Below, one piece after another: positions 17,149 to 25,476 of a stretch of 64,000 bases of DNA (positions are counted from its first letter, which is position 1; each line of letters opens with the position of its first letter). This stretch comes from Pseudomonas sp. 14P_8.1_Bac3. GTDB taxonomy: Bacteria > Pseudomonadota > Gammaproteobacteria > Pseudomonadales > Pseudomonadaceae. The notes under the pieces are model-generated. The model saw only the letters and a list, made by a program, of their open reading frames with translations. It ran no database searches and was not told the DNA's origin. The position numbers and the translations under genes were made by a program. Location of the stretch: the NCBI RefSeq assembly GCF_025466085.1, contig NZ_JANLOD010000065.1, forward strand, positions 115,470-179,469, read 5' to 3'.

Positions 17149-17907
17149 ATGATCGATCGGTTGGTGGCTCACGTGTTGGGCCTTGAAGTCCGCTTGTTGG
17201 CTTGCCAGGCACGCCTGGATGCCCGCACCGACCCGGAAGCGTTGCACGACCTGCGCACCACGGTTCGCCGTTTGCGCAGTCTGTTGCGGCCATTGCGCGG
17301 TTTGCCCGGAGTCGAACAACTGGAAGGGGCGGCGTCCCGGGTCGGTGACCTGACCACGCCGTTGCGCGATCGCGAAGTGCTGGCGGCGTATCTGCTCCAG
17401 CACGATCAACCCGAAGCGGCGCAACGGCGCATGGCCCTGATGGCCAAGGCCTACCCGGCGGTTGCTGCAAGCCCGGAGCTGGCGCAATTGCTGATGATTT
17501 TCGACGCCTTTCCGCGTTTCTTGCGCGCCGCCCAGCGTCAGGGTTTGCTCAACGGCTTGCGCAAACGCATTGAGAAGCGCCTGGGCAAGCAGTGGAAAAA
17601 ACTCGACGAGGCCTTGCACGATCCTGCCCATGATCGCCACCGTCTGCGCCTGTTGATCAAACGCGTGCGCTACGGCATCGAAGCCTACCCCGAACTGGAT
17701 CGCCTGCCGAAACCGGCGCTGCCGAGGCTCAAATCGGCCCAAGCGGCATTGGGCGATTGGCACGACGCGTGGCAATGTTTGGCCCGGGCCGAGGAGGAAG
17801 CTGATCTGCAGCCGTGTGTAGCGGTGTGGAAAACCACGATGGCCAAGGCTGAAGCCCGCGCCGACCAGGTCCTCGACAAGCTCAGCGCCACCTGTTTCAA
17901 ATCCTGA
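17149..17907 (+). CDS. CHAD domain protein
   Basis: 252 residues, almost entirely helical. Conserved basic and histidine positions of CHAD (conserved histidine alpha-helical domain) are visible: HDLRTTVRRLRSLLRPLRG near residues 35-53 and HRLRLLIKRVRYGIEAYPEL near 164-183. CHAD domains bind polyphosphate through these positively charged helices, and many localise to polyP granules. There is no CYTH domain in the protein or next to it. GGAG precedes the ATG. A REP-type hairpin with a T-rich tail follows. Confidence 0.85.
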   Translation: MIDRLVAHVLGLEVRLLACQARLDARTDPEALHDLRTTVRRLRSLLRPLRGLPGVEQLEGAASRVGDLTTPLRDREVLAAYLLQHDQPEAAQRRMALMAKAYPAVAASPELAQLLMIFDAFPRFLRAAQRQGLLNGLRKRIEKRLGKQWKKLDEALHDPAHDRHRLRLLIKRVRYGIEAYPELDRLPKPALPRLKSAQAALGDWHDAWQCLARAEEEADLQPCVAVWKTTMAKAEARADQVLDKLSATCFKS

Positions 17908-17924
17908 AACCACACAGGTCCAAT

Positions 17925-17948
17925 TGTGGGAGCGAGCTTGCTCCCACA
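17925..17948. terminator. REP-derived hairpin, probable terminator
   Basis: TGTGGGAGC-GAGCTT-GCTCCCACA is a perfect 9-bp stem directly after the CHAD gene and is followed by GGATTTTTC. It looks like a single REP arm serving as a terminator. Confidence 0.6.
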
Positions 17949-18084
17949 GGATTTTTCTTGAGATTTGAAATGGATGTTTGGCTGGCGGCCTATCTGTCAG
18001 TCAAATTGGCCGGAATAATCGCTGTGTCGGTCCCTCGGGCTGGTTAATATCCCCCCATCCTTTCCGTTGCCCATTGAGGTTTTC

Positions 18085-18882
18085 ATGCGCTTTTCCGATC
18101 TGCTCGACGCCGTCCGCAGCCAGCCCCAGGAGCTGACTATCCCGGCCGAATGGGCGCAGGGACGCGCCAGCTTCGGCGGTCTGGTCGCGGCGCTGCTCTA
18201 CGAAGCCATGCGCGCCAAGGTGCCGGCGGACCGCGCCGTGCGTTCGCTGGCGATCACCTTCGTCGGCCCGGTCGAACCCGACGTGCCGGTCAGTTTTGAA
18301 GCCGATGTGCTGCGCGAAGGCAAAGCCGTCAGCCAGGTGTTGGGCCGGGCGGTGCAGAAAGGCCAAGTAGTGACGCTGATTCAGGGCAGCTTCGGTGCCT
18401 CGCGACCGTCCGAAGTCGCCGTTTCAGCCATGCCTGCGCCGGAGATGAAACACTGGGACGACTGTCAGGAACTGCCCTACATCAAAGGCGTGACCCCGGA
18501 ATTCATGCGTCATCTGGCGATGCGCTGGAGCGTCGGCGGGCTGCCGTTCACCGGCACTAAATCCCGCGAGATGGGCGGCTGGGTACGTTTGCGCGGGGAT
18601 GTGAAGGAAGAGCCGGTCACCGAGTCGCATATCCTGGCGCTGGTGGACGCCTGGCCGCCGTCGTTGTTGCCGCAGCTGACCAAGGTGGCGATGGGCAGCA
18701 CGCTGACCTGGACCATCGAATTCGTCCAGCCGCTACTCGACCTGAGTACGCTGGACTGGTGCAAATACCTGGTTGAAACCGAACATGCCGCTGACGGCTA
18801 CGGGCACGCCGCTGCGAAACTGTGGAGCGCAGAAGGTCAGTTGATTGCCATGAGCCGGCAGACCGTGACGATTTTCGCCTGA
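18085..18882 (+). CDS. Acyl-CoA thioesterase family protein (double hotdog)
   Basis: 265 residues. Two hotdog halves are recognisable: an N-terminal half with WAQGRASFGGLVAALLYEAM and a C-terminal half with ILALVDAWPPSLL and a closing LIAMSRQTVTIF, the pattern of TesB-like thioesterases that hydrolyse acyl-CoA. ATG at 18085 follows GAGG by 6 bases; the TTG further upstream was rejected. It is convergent with the next gene, with no bases between the two stop codons. Confidence 0.85.
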   Translation: MRFSDLLDAVRSQPQELTIPAEWAQGRASFGGLVAALLYEAMRAKVPADRAVRSLAITFVGPVEPDVPVSFEADVLREGKAVSQVLGRAVQKGQVVTLIQGSFGASRPSEVAVSAMPAPEMKHWDDCQELPYIKGVTPEFMRHLAMRWSVGGLPFTGTKSREMGGWVRLRGDVKEEPVTESHILALVDAWPPSLLPQLTKVAMGSTLTWTIEFVQPLLDLSTLDWCKYLVETEHAADGYGHAAAKLWSAEGQLIAMSRQTVTIFA

Positions 18883-19248
18883 TCAGTGCCGACGGTGGCG
18901 TTCACGCCAGGCGCGCCACCAGCCGCCGCTGAGAAAAAAGCGCGGAAAGGTCAGGAACTGTTCGACCAGCAAGCGCGACACCGCATCTTTGCGATCGCTG
19001 AACGGTTCGGAGGCTTGCGCCTCCAGGCTGTGACCGTGGCGTTGCAAGCCCAACGCCGCGAGCAAACCGATGATGCCAATGGCGAAGTTGGCAAAGCTCA
19101 GGTTGAACACCCCGCACACCAGTAGCAGAAACGCCACGATGAACAGCGGCACGGCAATCAGGTGCAACACCAGATTGGCCGGGTGCTGATGGTTGTCCGG
19201 GTACGCGCGCCATTGCCAGGCGGGAAGGTTGGGGTGACGTTTGCCCAT
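18883..19248 (-). CDS. Mpo1/DUF962-like membrane protein
   Basis: 121 residues with two central hydrophobic segments (about 27-50 and 53-66). HQHPANLVLHLIAVPLF and QRHGHSLEAQASEPF resemble the His-containing motifs of the Mpo1/DUF962 family, whose yeast member is an Fe(II)-dependent dioxygenase of 2-hydroxy fatty acids. Candidate metal ligands H20, H22, H29, H70 and H72 are present. Basic C-terminus (WRAWRERHRRH). The enzymatic role in bacteria is inferred. Confidence 0.65.
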   Translation of the reverse strand: MGKRHPNLPAWQWRAYPDNHQHPANLVLHLIAVPLFIVAFLLLVCGVFNLSFANFAIGIIGLLAALGLQRHGHSLEAQASEPFSDRKDAVSRLLVEQFLTFPRFFLSGGWWRAWRERHRRH

Positions 19249-19430
19249 GATGCCGATCCTCTATCCATGTTGAACACATGCTTGAAGAATAGGCCCGGTG
19301 CAGGCGGGCAGCGAATCAAGGTTGGCTATCGAAGTGATAGGCGTTCATGGTTGAAATTGATGTTGCCTGCGTCTTCGTTGGAATGCGGTGGATTGGCGTC
19401 AAGCCTCGATCCTGAGCCTACCTCAATTCC

Positions 19431-19524
19431 CTGTGGGAGCTGGCCTGCCAGCGATGAGGCCATCACCTCCAACAACAATGTTGCCTGACCCACCACCATC
19501 GCCGGCAGGCCGGCTCCCACAAGG
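19431..19524. repeat. REPIN (GCTGGC class)
   Basis: CTGTGGGAGCTGGCCTGCCAGCGATGAGG ... CATCGCCGGCAGGCCGGCTCCCAC. The right arm carries GCCGGC/GCCGGC, a third variant of the core that keeps base pairing. Confidence 0.85.
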
Positions 19525-19549
19525 ATTGGCGGGGTGCCTGAATCCTGAG

Positions 19550-19716
19550 CCCACCCCAATGCAACCAAGCTGGGCCAACTCCGACAGATAAACCAGCAAA
19601 CGGGCAGTAGCCACTTTGCCAATGCCTTTGGCAGACATCAGCTGCTTAACTTTTCCTGCCAGTTCGAATAAGCCTTGATGGATGTCTGGATTGAGTTCCT
19701 TGACCTGCGATCGCAA
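19550..19716 (-). pseudogene. IS110-type transposase remnant
   Basis: About 55 codons without start or end. LAGKVKQLMSAKGIGKVATA is the helix-hairpin-helix region of the C-terminal Transposase_20 domain in IS110/IS1111 elements. The similarity stops at LSELAQLG, and the REPIN begins about 30 bases further on. No other part of the element remains. It is a scar, not an active element. Confidence 0.6.
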
Positions 19717-19779
19717 ATTACCGAGCGTAATGCGCTATCCTTCGCGCCTTCAAAATTCCCTCGCTACAGGATTACGTCC

Positions 19780-20310
19780 ATGAAAGCCGCACTCGTCGAA
19801 CTCATCAGCAAAATCAGCTCCGGGTGCATGAGCGAAGACGAAATCCTCAAGGTGGCTGACGAAGCGGCCCAGGCCTACGCCGACCCGGAGGCTTTTCTGA
19901 CAGCCAATCCGGACATCAACTACGACGACACCTTCCCGATTCCGTTGGGCGAGTGGGTGGTGGTCGGTAGCCTCCCGGAAACCGTACTGTTCCAGGCCGA
20001 CACCTACATGGACCTGTTCGCGCAGATCGTCGCCTCGTTCGGCCCGGGCGTGGACTTCAATATCAAACCCAAGCAACTGGCCAAGACCGAAGCGCTGACC
20101 GCACTCAACCGCATCCAGGTGCAGATGGGCAGCATGAACAAGGAGAACGGCGGTTACACGCTGATGAACTTCAGCCAGTTGCTCGACGACGATTTGCAGG
20201 TGGTGCTGGTCTACGGCAACGACGTCCCGCGCGTGCTCGAACTGTGTGCCGAAGTTGGCATCGCCGCTGCACCTTCCCTGGAAGCCCTGAAAGTCGCCAT
20301 CCACGTTTGA
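19780..20310 (+). CDS. Conserved hypothetical cytoplasmic protein
   Basis: 176 residues, acidic, no signal peptide or membrane helix. N-terminal helical part (MKAALVELISKIS with an EDEILKVADEAAQAY repeat-like helix), then a mixed alpha/beta region. Family not recognised with certainty. AGGA lies about 9 bases before the ATG at 19780; the upstream extension runs through the promoter and the transposase scar and was rejected. Separate from speE, with a small membrane gene between. Confidence 0.75.
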   Translation: MKAALVELISKISSGCMSEDEILKVADEAAQAYADPEAFLTANPDINYDDTFPIPLGEWVVVGSLPETVLFQADTYMDLFAQIVASFGPGVDFNIKPKQLAKTEALTALNRIQVQMGSMNKENGGYTLMNFSQLLDDDLQVVLVYGNDVPRVLELCAEVGIAAAPSLEALKVAIHV

Positions 20311-20380
20311 TGGAATAAAACGGAACCCTGAGAATGGCCGGCTATCCTAAGAGTGCACATCACTCTTAGGGAGCGACACC

Positions 20381-20572
20381 ATGGGTTCCACGTTCAACGG
20401 CCTGATCGGCCTGATCATTCTTGCCCTGGACATCTGGGCAATCATCAACGTGCTGAAAAGTGGCGCCACCACCGGGATGAAAATCGTCTGGGTGCTGTTG
20501 ATCCTGCTGCTGCCGGTCCTGGGCCTGATCATCTGGGCCATCGCCGGGCCACGGGGCAACGTCCGGATCTGA
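20381..20572 (+). CDS. Small PLD-nuclease-N-type membrane protein
   Basis: 63 residues with two membrane helices (about 6-25 and 33-56). WAIINVLKSGATTGMKIVWVLLILLLPVLGLIIWAIAG-like composition, with the WxLLILLLPxLGxxxW pattern, matches the PLDc_N domain often found in front of cardiolipin synthases; here it stands alone. GGGAG is 8 bases before the ATG. Probably an inner-membrane protein of unknown role. Confidence 0.8.
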   Translation: MGSTFNGLIGLIILALDIWAIINVLKSGATTGMKIVWVLLILLLPVLGLIIWAIAGPRGNVRI

Positions 20573-20597
20573 CCTCTTTGCCGGAACACCGCCGACC

Positions 20598-20688
20598 CTG
20601 TGGGAGCGGGCTTGCTCGCGAAAGCGGTGTATCAGCCAACACGTATTCGGCTGGCACACTGCTTTCGCGAGCAAGCCCGCTCCCACAT
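20598..20688. repeat. REPIN
   Basis: CTGTGGGAGCGGGCTTGCTCGCGAAAGCGG ... CTGCTTTCGCGAGCAAGCCCGCTCCCAC. Arms complement each other beyond the core (CGAAAGC/GCTTTCG). Confidence 0.93.
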
Positions 20689-20850
20689 TGGTCCGGTTTG
20701 TAGTCAAAACTGTTCTCCGCCTGACGAAGGTTCGACCTGTCATCTTCCGCGACGTAGAATGCGCGCCTTTCCCGGGCAATCGAGCCGATCGATTGGCCAT
20801 CATGGGCGGGTAACCGTCCGTTGCCACCCGCATTCATCGGAGCACTTCCC

Positions 20851-21726
20851 ATGAGCACCACCCCTACCAGCGAGTACCTGGAAACCCTCTACGAAGGCTA
20901 CGGCCAGCGTTTTCGCATGGAAAAACTGCTGCACGAAGTGCGCACCGAACACCAGCACCTGGTGATTTTCGAAAACCCGCGCATGGGCCGCGTCATGGCG
21001 CTGGACGGCGTGATCCAGACCACCGAAGCCGACGAATTCATCTATCACGAAATGCTCACCCACGTGCCGATCCTGGCGCACGGCAGTGCCAAGCGCGTTC
21101 TGATCATCGGCGGCGGCGACGGCGGCATGCTGCGTGAAGTGGCCAAGCATGGCGGCGTCGAACACATCACCATGGTCGAGATCGACGGCACCGTGGTCGA
21201 CATGTGCAAGGAATTCCTGCCGAACCACTCCAAGGGTGCGTTCGATGACCCACGCCTGAACCTGGTGATCGACGACGGTATGCGCTTCGTGGCCACCACC
21301 ACCGAAAAGTTTGACGTGATCATTTCCGACTCCACCGACCCGATCGGTCCGGGCGAAGTGCTGTTCTCGGAGAACTTCTACCAGGCATGCCGTCGCTGCC
21401 TGAACGAAGGCGGCATCCTGGTGACGCAGAACGGCACGCCGTTCATGCAGATCGAAGAAGTCAAAACCACTGCCGGACGCCTGCGCAGCCTGTTCCCGGA
21501 CTGGCACTTCTATCAGGCGGCCGTGCCGACCTACATCGGCGGTTCCATGACGTTCGCCTGGGGCGCGACCAATACCGCCTATCGCAAACTGACCCGCGAC
21601 TGCCTGCAACAGCGCTTCGCCGGCAGCGGCATCATCACCCGCTACTACAACCCGGAAATCCACATCGGCGCGTTCGCCTTGCCGCAATACGTCCTGCAGG
21701 CCGTGAACAAGCCAAGCAACGACTGA
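20851..21726 (+). CDS. speE: Spermidine synthase (polyamine aminopropyltransferase)
   Basis: 291 residues. It transfers the aminopropyl group of decarboxylated SAM to putrescine. Visible motifs: YEGYGQRFRMEKLLHEV at the N-terminus, GGGDGGMLREV (dcSAM binding, about 87-97), VEIDGTVVDM and the catalytic-site ISDSTDPIGPGE (about 155-166). ATG at 20851 with CGGAG upstream. No speD is adjacent. A 30-base perfect palindrome lies 10 bases after the stop. Confidence 0.95.
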   Translation: MSTTPTSEYLETLYEGYGQRFRMEKLLHEVRTEHQHLVIFENPRMGRVMALDGVIQTTEADEFIYHEMLTHVPILAHGSAKRVLIIGGGDGGMLREVAKHGGVEHITMVEIDGTVVDMCKEFLPNHSKGAFDDPRLNLVIDDGMRFVATTTEKFDVIISDSTDPIGPGEVLFSENFYQACRRCLNEGGILVTQNGTPFMQIEEVKTTAGRLRSLFPDWHFYQAAVPTYIGGSMTFAWGATNTAYRKLTRDCLQQRFAGSGIITRYYNPEIHIGAFALPQYVLQAVNKPSND

Positions 21727-21735
21727 GCATTGCCC

Positions 21736-21765
21736 CTGCAGGAGCGAGCATGCTCGCTCCTGCAG
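21736..21765. repeat. Perfect 30-base palindrome after speE
   Basis: CTGCAGGAGCGAGCA/TGCTCGCTCCTGCAG, uninterrupted. It contains the REP core GAGC-GAGC and is probably a REP variant; it could act as an mRNA-end stabiliser. No T-run follows. Confidence 0.85.
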
Positions 21766-21875
21766 ACGGCCAGTGATTTTTCATACGTTTGCGGCGCAAA
21801 TCCTTTGAACGATCACCCCGACCAAAAGTCCAGATAGTTGTAAGCCCATTTGCGGGTTTGTTCGAGGAGGCACCG

Positions 21876-22109
21876 ATGCAACAGTGGCGGATCACTTTCG
21901 TGGATGATCACGGCGAAACAGTCGATGAAGTCTTTGAGTGCGACGAATGCCCGGATAACGAGCACGCCGCCAAACTCATCAAGGCCCGGCTCCTTCCTGT
22001 CGCTGCCGAACTGGATCTGAATGATCTGGAAGGGCGGACCGCGGACGCGGGCGTCAAAGAACTCAAAACCCAGAACAGCATACAAATCCTCGGCATTACT
22101 CCCGTCTGA
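21876..22109 (+). CDS. Small hypothetical protein
   Basis: 77 residues, acidic, soluble. It starts MQQWRITFVDDHGETVDEVFECD and has two cysteines in ECDECPD. GAGGAGG lies 5 bases before the ATG at 21876, a very strong ribosome site that decides the start against an upstream frame to 21789. Predicted as a small beta-alpha fold. Family unknown. Confidence 0.75.
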   Translation: MQQWRITFVDDHGETVDEVFECDECPDNEHAAKLIKARLLPVAAELDLNDLEGRTADAGVKELKTQNSIQILGITPV

Positions 22110-22325
22110 TACACCCCGCGTCACACTCGTGAAACACCAGGCCTTGGCAGCGGCGCTCACTTGAGGCTACTCTGCAAGCGAGATCAGCGAATGGATCGCT
22201 AAGGTCTGGTCTTGTCAGCTACATGCTTGTTTCCCATCGGCAACCTGTTGTCGCATCGTCCGCACCATTCGGTTGCGCACGTCGGGAGTACGGAAAGTCT
22301 ATCCATCAGTTCAGGAGGACGTTTC

Positions 22326-22667
22326 ATGAGCACAGCCTATCAAGAAGACATCAGCAGCTCGGTGCTGCGCCGCATGAAAGAAGGCGGTTTCGATTTTTCA
22401 CGATTCCATCCCATCGAGTTCTACGCGATTTTCCCGGACGAGGAGCGGGCACGCAGGGCGGCAGGGCATTATTCCGGTGAATCCATGAATGCACAGATCA
22501 GCGTGCGCGACGACGGCGCATGGGCCCTTGAATTAAGCAAAGTGATGTCCGCCACCTACGACGGCATCGGTGACTTTGAGCAGGACTTCGAGGCCGTGGT
22601 CGAACCTCTGGGGGGCATCATCGAAGGGTGGGGCGTCAAGCAGGAGGTACGAGGGCTACTCGCATAA
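22326..22667 (+). CDS. RraB-family protein (ribonuclease E inhibitor type)
   Basis: 113 residues. FHPIEFYAIFPDEERARRAAG, WALELSKVMSATYDGIGDFEQDF and the closing GGIIEGWGV follow the RraB fold (PF06877), whose E. coli member binds RNase E and lowers its activity. AGGAGG lies 6 bases before the ATG at 22326. Many family members are not true RNase E inhibitors, so the partner is inferred. Confidence 0.75.
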   Translation: MSTAYQEDISSSVLRRMKEGGFDFSRFHPIEFYAIFPDEERARRAAGHYSGESMNAQISVRDDGAWALELSKVMSATYDGIGDFEQDFEAVVEPLGGIIEGWGVKQEVRGLLA

Positions 22668-22730
22668 CACTATGAACAGCGACAACATTCACTAACGGCT
22701 GACCTTCGGGTTGGCCGTTTTCGTTTTCCC

Positions 22731-22757
22731 CTGTAGGAGCCAGCCTGCTGGCGATAG
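22731..22757. repeat. Single REP arm
   Basis: CTGTAGGAGCCAGCCTGCTGGCGATAG-type solitary arm with GCCAGC/GCTGGC stem. Confidence 0.75.
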
Positions 22758-22813
22758 CGTCCTCCCTACCCCTGCAAACTTGATGACACTCCGTCTCCCA
22801 CAAATCCGGACAC

Positions 22814-22840
22814 AAAAAAAAGCCGCCTAAACAGGCGGCC
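22814..22840 (-). terminator. Terminator-like hairpin in the minus direction
   Basis: GCCGCCT-AAAC-AGGCGGC stem; read on the minus strand it is followed by eight T residues, a proper intrinsic terminator. No minus-strand gene ends here, so it may be a leftover or may stop antisense transcription. Confidence 0.55.
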
Positions 22841-23103
22841 AAAAGGGAAGTTCAGTGAGCATTTCCAGCGAATGCGCCGATTATCCCCATCCACCCCCGG
22901 GCAGTGAAATCAACTGTGACTATGCTGGTGATAGGCGAAACATTGCTTCGCGATGAGGCGGGGGAGATCAGGTTGGGGCATTTGCCGCACAGGAATGGTG
23001 CGGTGTGTGCGCGATGAATATCCAACCGATTGATATCAAAGCGTTTATGCCGATGGCACGGGCCTTGCGAAGGCCTGTCAGTCCGGGTGACAAGGAGTAC
23101 GGC

Positions 23104-24513
23104 ATGATCCGCACCTATTATGATGAGATGTACGATGCCGGCGGCCAGGTCCGCCCGCATTATCGGGAGTTTGCCCGTTGGCTGGCCGAGACGCCTGATG
23201 AGCTTCTGGCCCAACGGCGACGCGAGGCCGATCTGCTGTTTCATCGGGCCGGGATTACCTTCACGCTTTATGGGGACGAGCAGGGCACAGAGCGCCTGAT
23301 TCCCTTCGACACCATCCCGCGCAGCATCCCCGCCAGCGAATGGCGAATCGTCGAGCGCGGCTGCATCCAGCGGGTCAAGGCGTTGAACATGTTCCTCGCC
23401 GATCTCTATCACGAGCAGCGCATCATCAAGGCCGGCATCATCCCGGCTGAACAAGTGCTGGCCAACGAGCAGTATCAGTTGGCGATGCAAGGACTGGATC
23501 TGCACCGCGACATCTATTCCCACATCTCCGGCGTTGACCTGGTGCGCGATGGCGACGGCACGTACTACGTGCTCGAAGACAACCTTCGTACACCGAGCGG
23601 CGTGAGCTACATGCTTGAAGACCGCAAGATGATGATGCGGCTGTTCCCCGAGCTGTTCTCGGCCCAACGCATCGCGCCCATCGACCACTATCCGAACCTG
23701 CTGCTCGACACCCTGAAAAGCTCCAGCCCGATCGATAATCCAAGCGTGGTCGTGCTGACGCCGGGGCGTTTCAATAGCGCGTTTTTCGAGCATGCGTTCC
23801 TCGCTCGGGAAATGGGCGTTGAACTGGTGGAAGGCGCGGACCTGTTCGTGCGTGACGACAAGGTGTTCATGCGCACCACGGACGGGCCGAAAGCCGTCGA
23901 CGTGATCTACCGTCGCCTCGACGATGCGTTTCTCGATCCGCTGGCGTTCAACCCGGATTCAATGCTCGGCGTTCCGGGCCTGCTGTCGTCCTACCGCTCG
24001 GGCAACGTGGTGCTGGCGAATGCCATCGGCACCGGTGTGGCGGACGACAAATCGGTGTATCCGTTCGTCACCGACATGATCCGCTTCTACCTGGATGAAG
24101 AACCGATCCTGAAGAACGTTCCGACGTTCCAGTGCCGTAATCCTTCTGAACTTTCCCACGTGCTGGCTCATCTTCCAGAACTGGTGGTCAAGGAAACCCA
24201 AGGCTCCGGCGGTTACGGAATGCTGGTGGGGCCGGCGTCGACCGCGGCGGAAATCGAGTCGTTCCGCGCGCGCATCAAGGCCAAGCCCCACGCGTACATC
24301 GCGCAACCGACGTTGTCCCTGTCGACCTGCCCGACCTTTGTCGAAAACGGCATCGCGCCACGCCATATCGACCTGCGTCCGTTTGTATTGTCTGGCCGCG
24401 AAACCCGGGTCGTACCCGGCGGTTTGACCCGTGTTGCCCTGCGTGAAGGCTCCCTGGTGGTGAACTCCTCCCAAGGCGGCGGAACCAAGGACACCTGGGT
24501 GGTCGAGGATTGA
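23104..24513 (+). CDS. Circularly permuted ATP-grasp protein
   Basis: 469 residues. Start ATG at 23104 was preferred to 23005 because AAGGAG lies 7 bases upstream and the protein then begins MIRTYYDEMYDAGGQVRPHY, the usual family start. Motifs: VLEDNLRTPSGVSYMLEDR (about 158-176), VVLTPGRFNSAFFEHAFLA, VKETQGSGGYGMLVGP (ATP-binding loop, about 361-376), DLRPFV and GGGTKDTWV. Circularly permuted ATP-grasp enzymes ligate carboxylates to amines; this family is predicted to make or attach peptides. First of a three-gene operon with alpha-E and transglutaminase genes. Substrate unknown. Confidence 0.9.
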   Translation: MIRTYYDEMYDAGGQVRPHYREFARWLAETPDELLAQRRREADLLFHRAGITFTLYGDEQGTERLIPFDTIPRSIPASEWRIVERGCIQRVKALNMFLADLYHEQRIIKAGIIPAEQVLANEQYQLAMQGLDLHRDIYSHISGVDLVRDGDGTYYVLEDNLRTPSGVSYMLEDRKMMMRLFPELFSAQRIAPIDHYPNLLLDTLKSSSPIDNPSVVVLTPGRFNSAFFEHAFLAREMGVELVEGADLFVRDDKVFMRTTDGPKAVDVIYRRLDDAFLDPLAFNPDSMLGVPGLLSSYRSGNVVLANAIGTGVADDKSVYPFVTDMIRFYLDEEPILKNVPTFQCRNPSELSHVLAHLPELVVKETQGSGGYGMLVGPASTAAEIESFRARIKAKPHAYIAQPTLSLSTCPTFVENGIAPRHIDLRPFVLSGRETRVVPGGLTRVALREGSLVVNSSQGGGTKDTWVVED

Positions 24514-24525
24514 AGGAAGCTTGCC

Positions 24526-25476
24526 ATGTTAAGTAGAACTGCCTCGGATTTGTATTGGATGTCGCGTTACCTGGAGAGGGCGGAAAACCTCGCACGGATG
24601 CTCGACATCAGTTATTCGCTGTCGCTGATGCCGCAGGATGGCCGCGGTGACGGTCTGCATGAACTCGCCATGCCGCTGCTGATTACCGGCACGCTGGACG
24701 ATTACCTGGAGCGCCATGGCGAGCTGCATGCCGAGCGGCTGCTGCACTTCTTCGCCCTGGATGCGGCCAACCCGGCCAGCATCTACAGTTGCCTTGGCTC
24801 CGCGCGGGCCAGCGCCCATGCGGTGCGTGGGCGGATTACCGCCGACATGTGGGAAAACATCAACGCCACTTGGCTGGAAATTCGCGGTATCGCTGAACAG
24901 GGCTTGAGTCGCTACGGCATGAGCCGCTTCTGTGAGTGGATCAAGGAACGGTCTCACCTGTTTCGCGGCGCGTCCTACGGCACGATCATGCGCAATGACG
25001 CGTTTCGTTTCATTCGCCTGGGCACGTTTATCGAAAGGGCCGACAACACGCTGCGCCTGCTCGACGCCCGCTACGAAATGGCCGGCGATCAGGCCGAGGC
25101 GGTCAGTGACGGCACGGCACACGCCTACTATCAATGGAGCGCCTTGCTGCGGGCGTTGTCATCTTTTGAGGCCTACACCGAAATCTACCGCGACGCGCCC
25201 GGCGCCCGGCATGTCGCCGAACTTCTGTTGCTGCGCGCCGATGTCCCGCGTTCCCTGCGCGCCTGCACCGAAGAAATCGATCAGATCCTCGCGCAATTGC
25301 CCGGCGCCAACGGCCGTCCCGCACAACGTCTGGCCGCGGAAATGGACGCGCGCCTGCGCTACACCGGCATCACCGAAATTCTCGACGAAGGCCTGCACGC
25401 CTGGCTGACCGAGTTCATCCCGCTGGTGCGCCAGTTGGGTAACGCCATACACAGTTCCTACCTGGAGGCTGCATGA
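24526..25476 (+). CDS. Alpha-E domain protein
   Basis: 316 residues, all-helical, starting LSRTASDLYWMSRYLERAENLARML, the signature of the alpha-E family. GAAGGAAG lies before the ATG, 12 bases after the ATP-grasp stop. No catalytic motif is known. Alpha-E proteins travel with circularly permuted ATP-grasp enzymes and transglutaminases and are thought to work with them, perhaps as a scaffold or substrate holder. The stop overlaps the next start by 4 bases. Confidence 0.9.
   Translation: MLSRTASDLYWMSRYLERAENLARMLDISYSLSLMPQDGRGDGLHELAMPLLITGTLDDYLERHGELHAERLLHFFALDAANPASIYSCLGSARASAHAVRGRITADMWENINATWLEIRGIAEQGLSRYGMSRFCEWIKERSHLFRGASYGTIMRNDAFRFIRLGTFIERADNTLRLLDARYEMAGDQAEAVSDGTAHAYYQWSALLRALSSFEAYTEIYRDAPGARHVAELLLLRADVPRSLRACTEEIDQILAQLPGANGRPAQRLAAEMDARLRYTGITEILDEGLHAWLTEFIPLVRQLGNAIHSSYLEAA

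Noticed and set aside
20652..20670. Sigma-54 promoter TGGCAC...
   Set aside because: TGGCACACTGCTTTC has no TTGC at the right spacing and lies inside a REPIN.
22852..23793. 313-codon minus-strand frame
   Set aside because: Covers the start of the ATP-grasp gene in antisense; no domain pattern. It would run towards the minus-strand terminator at 22814 but has no other support.
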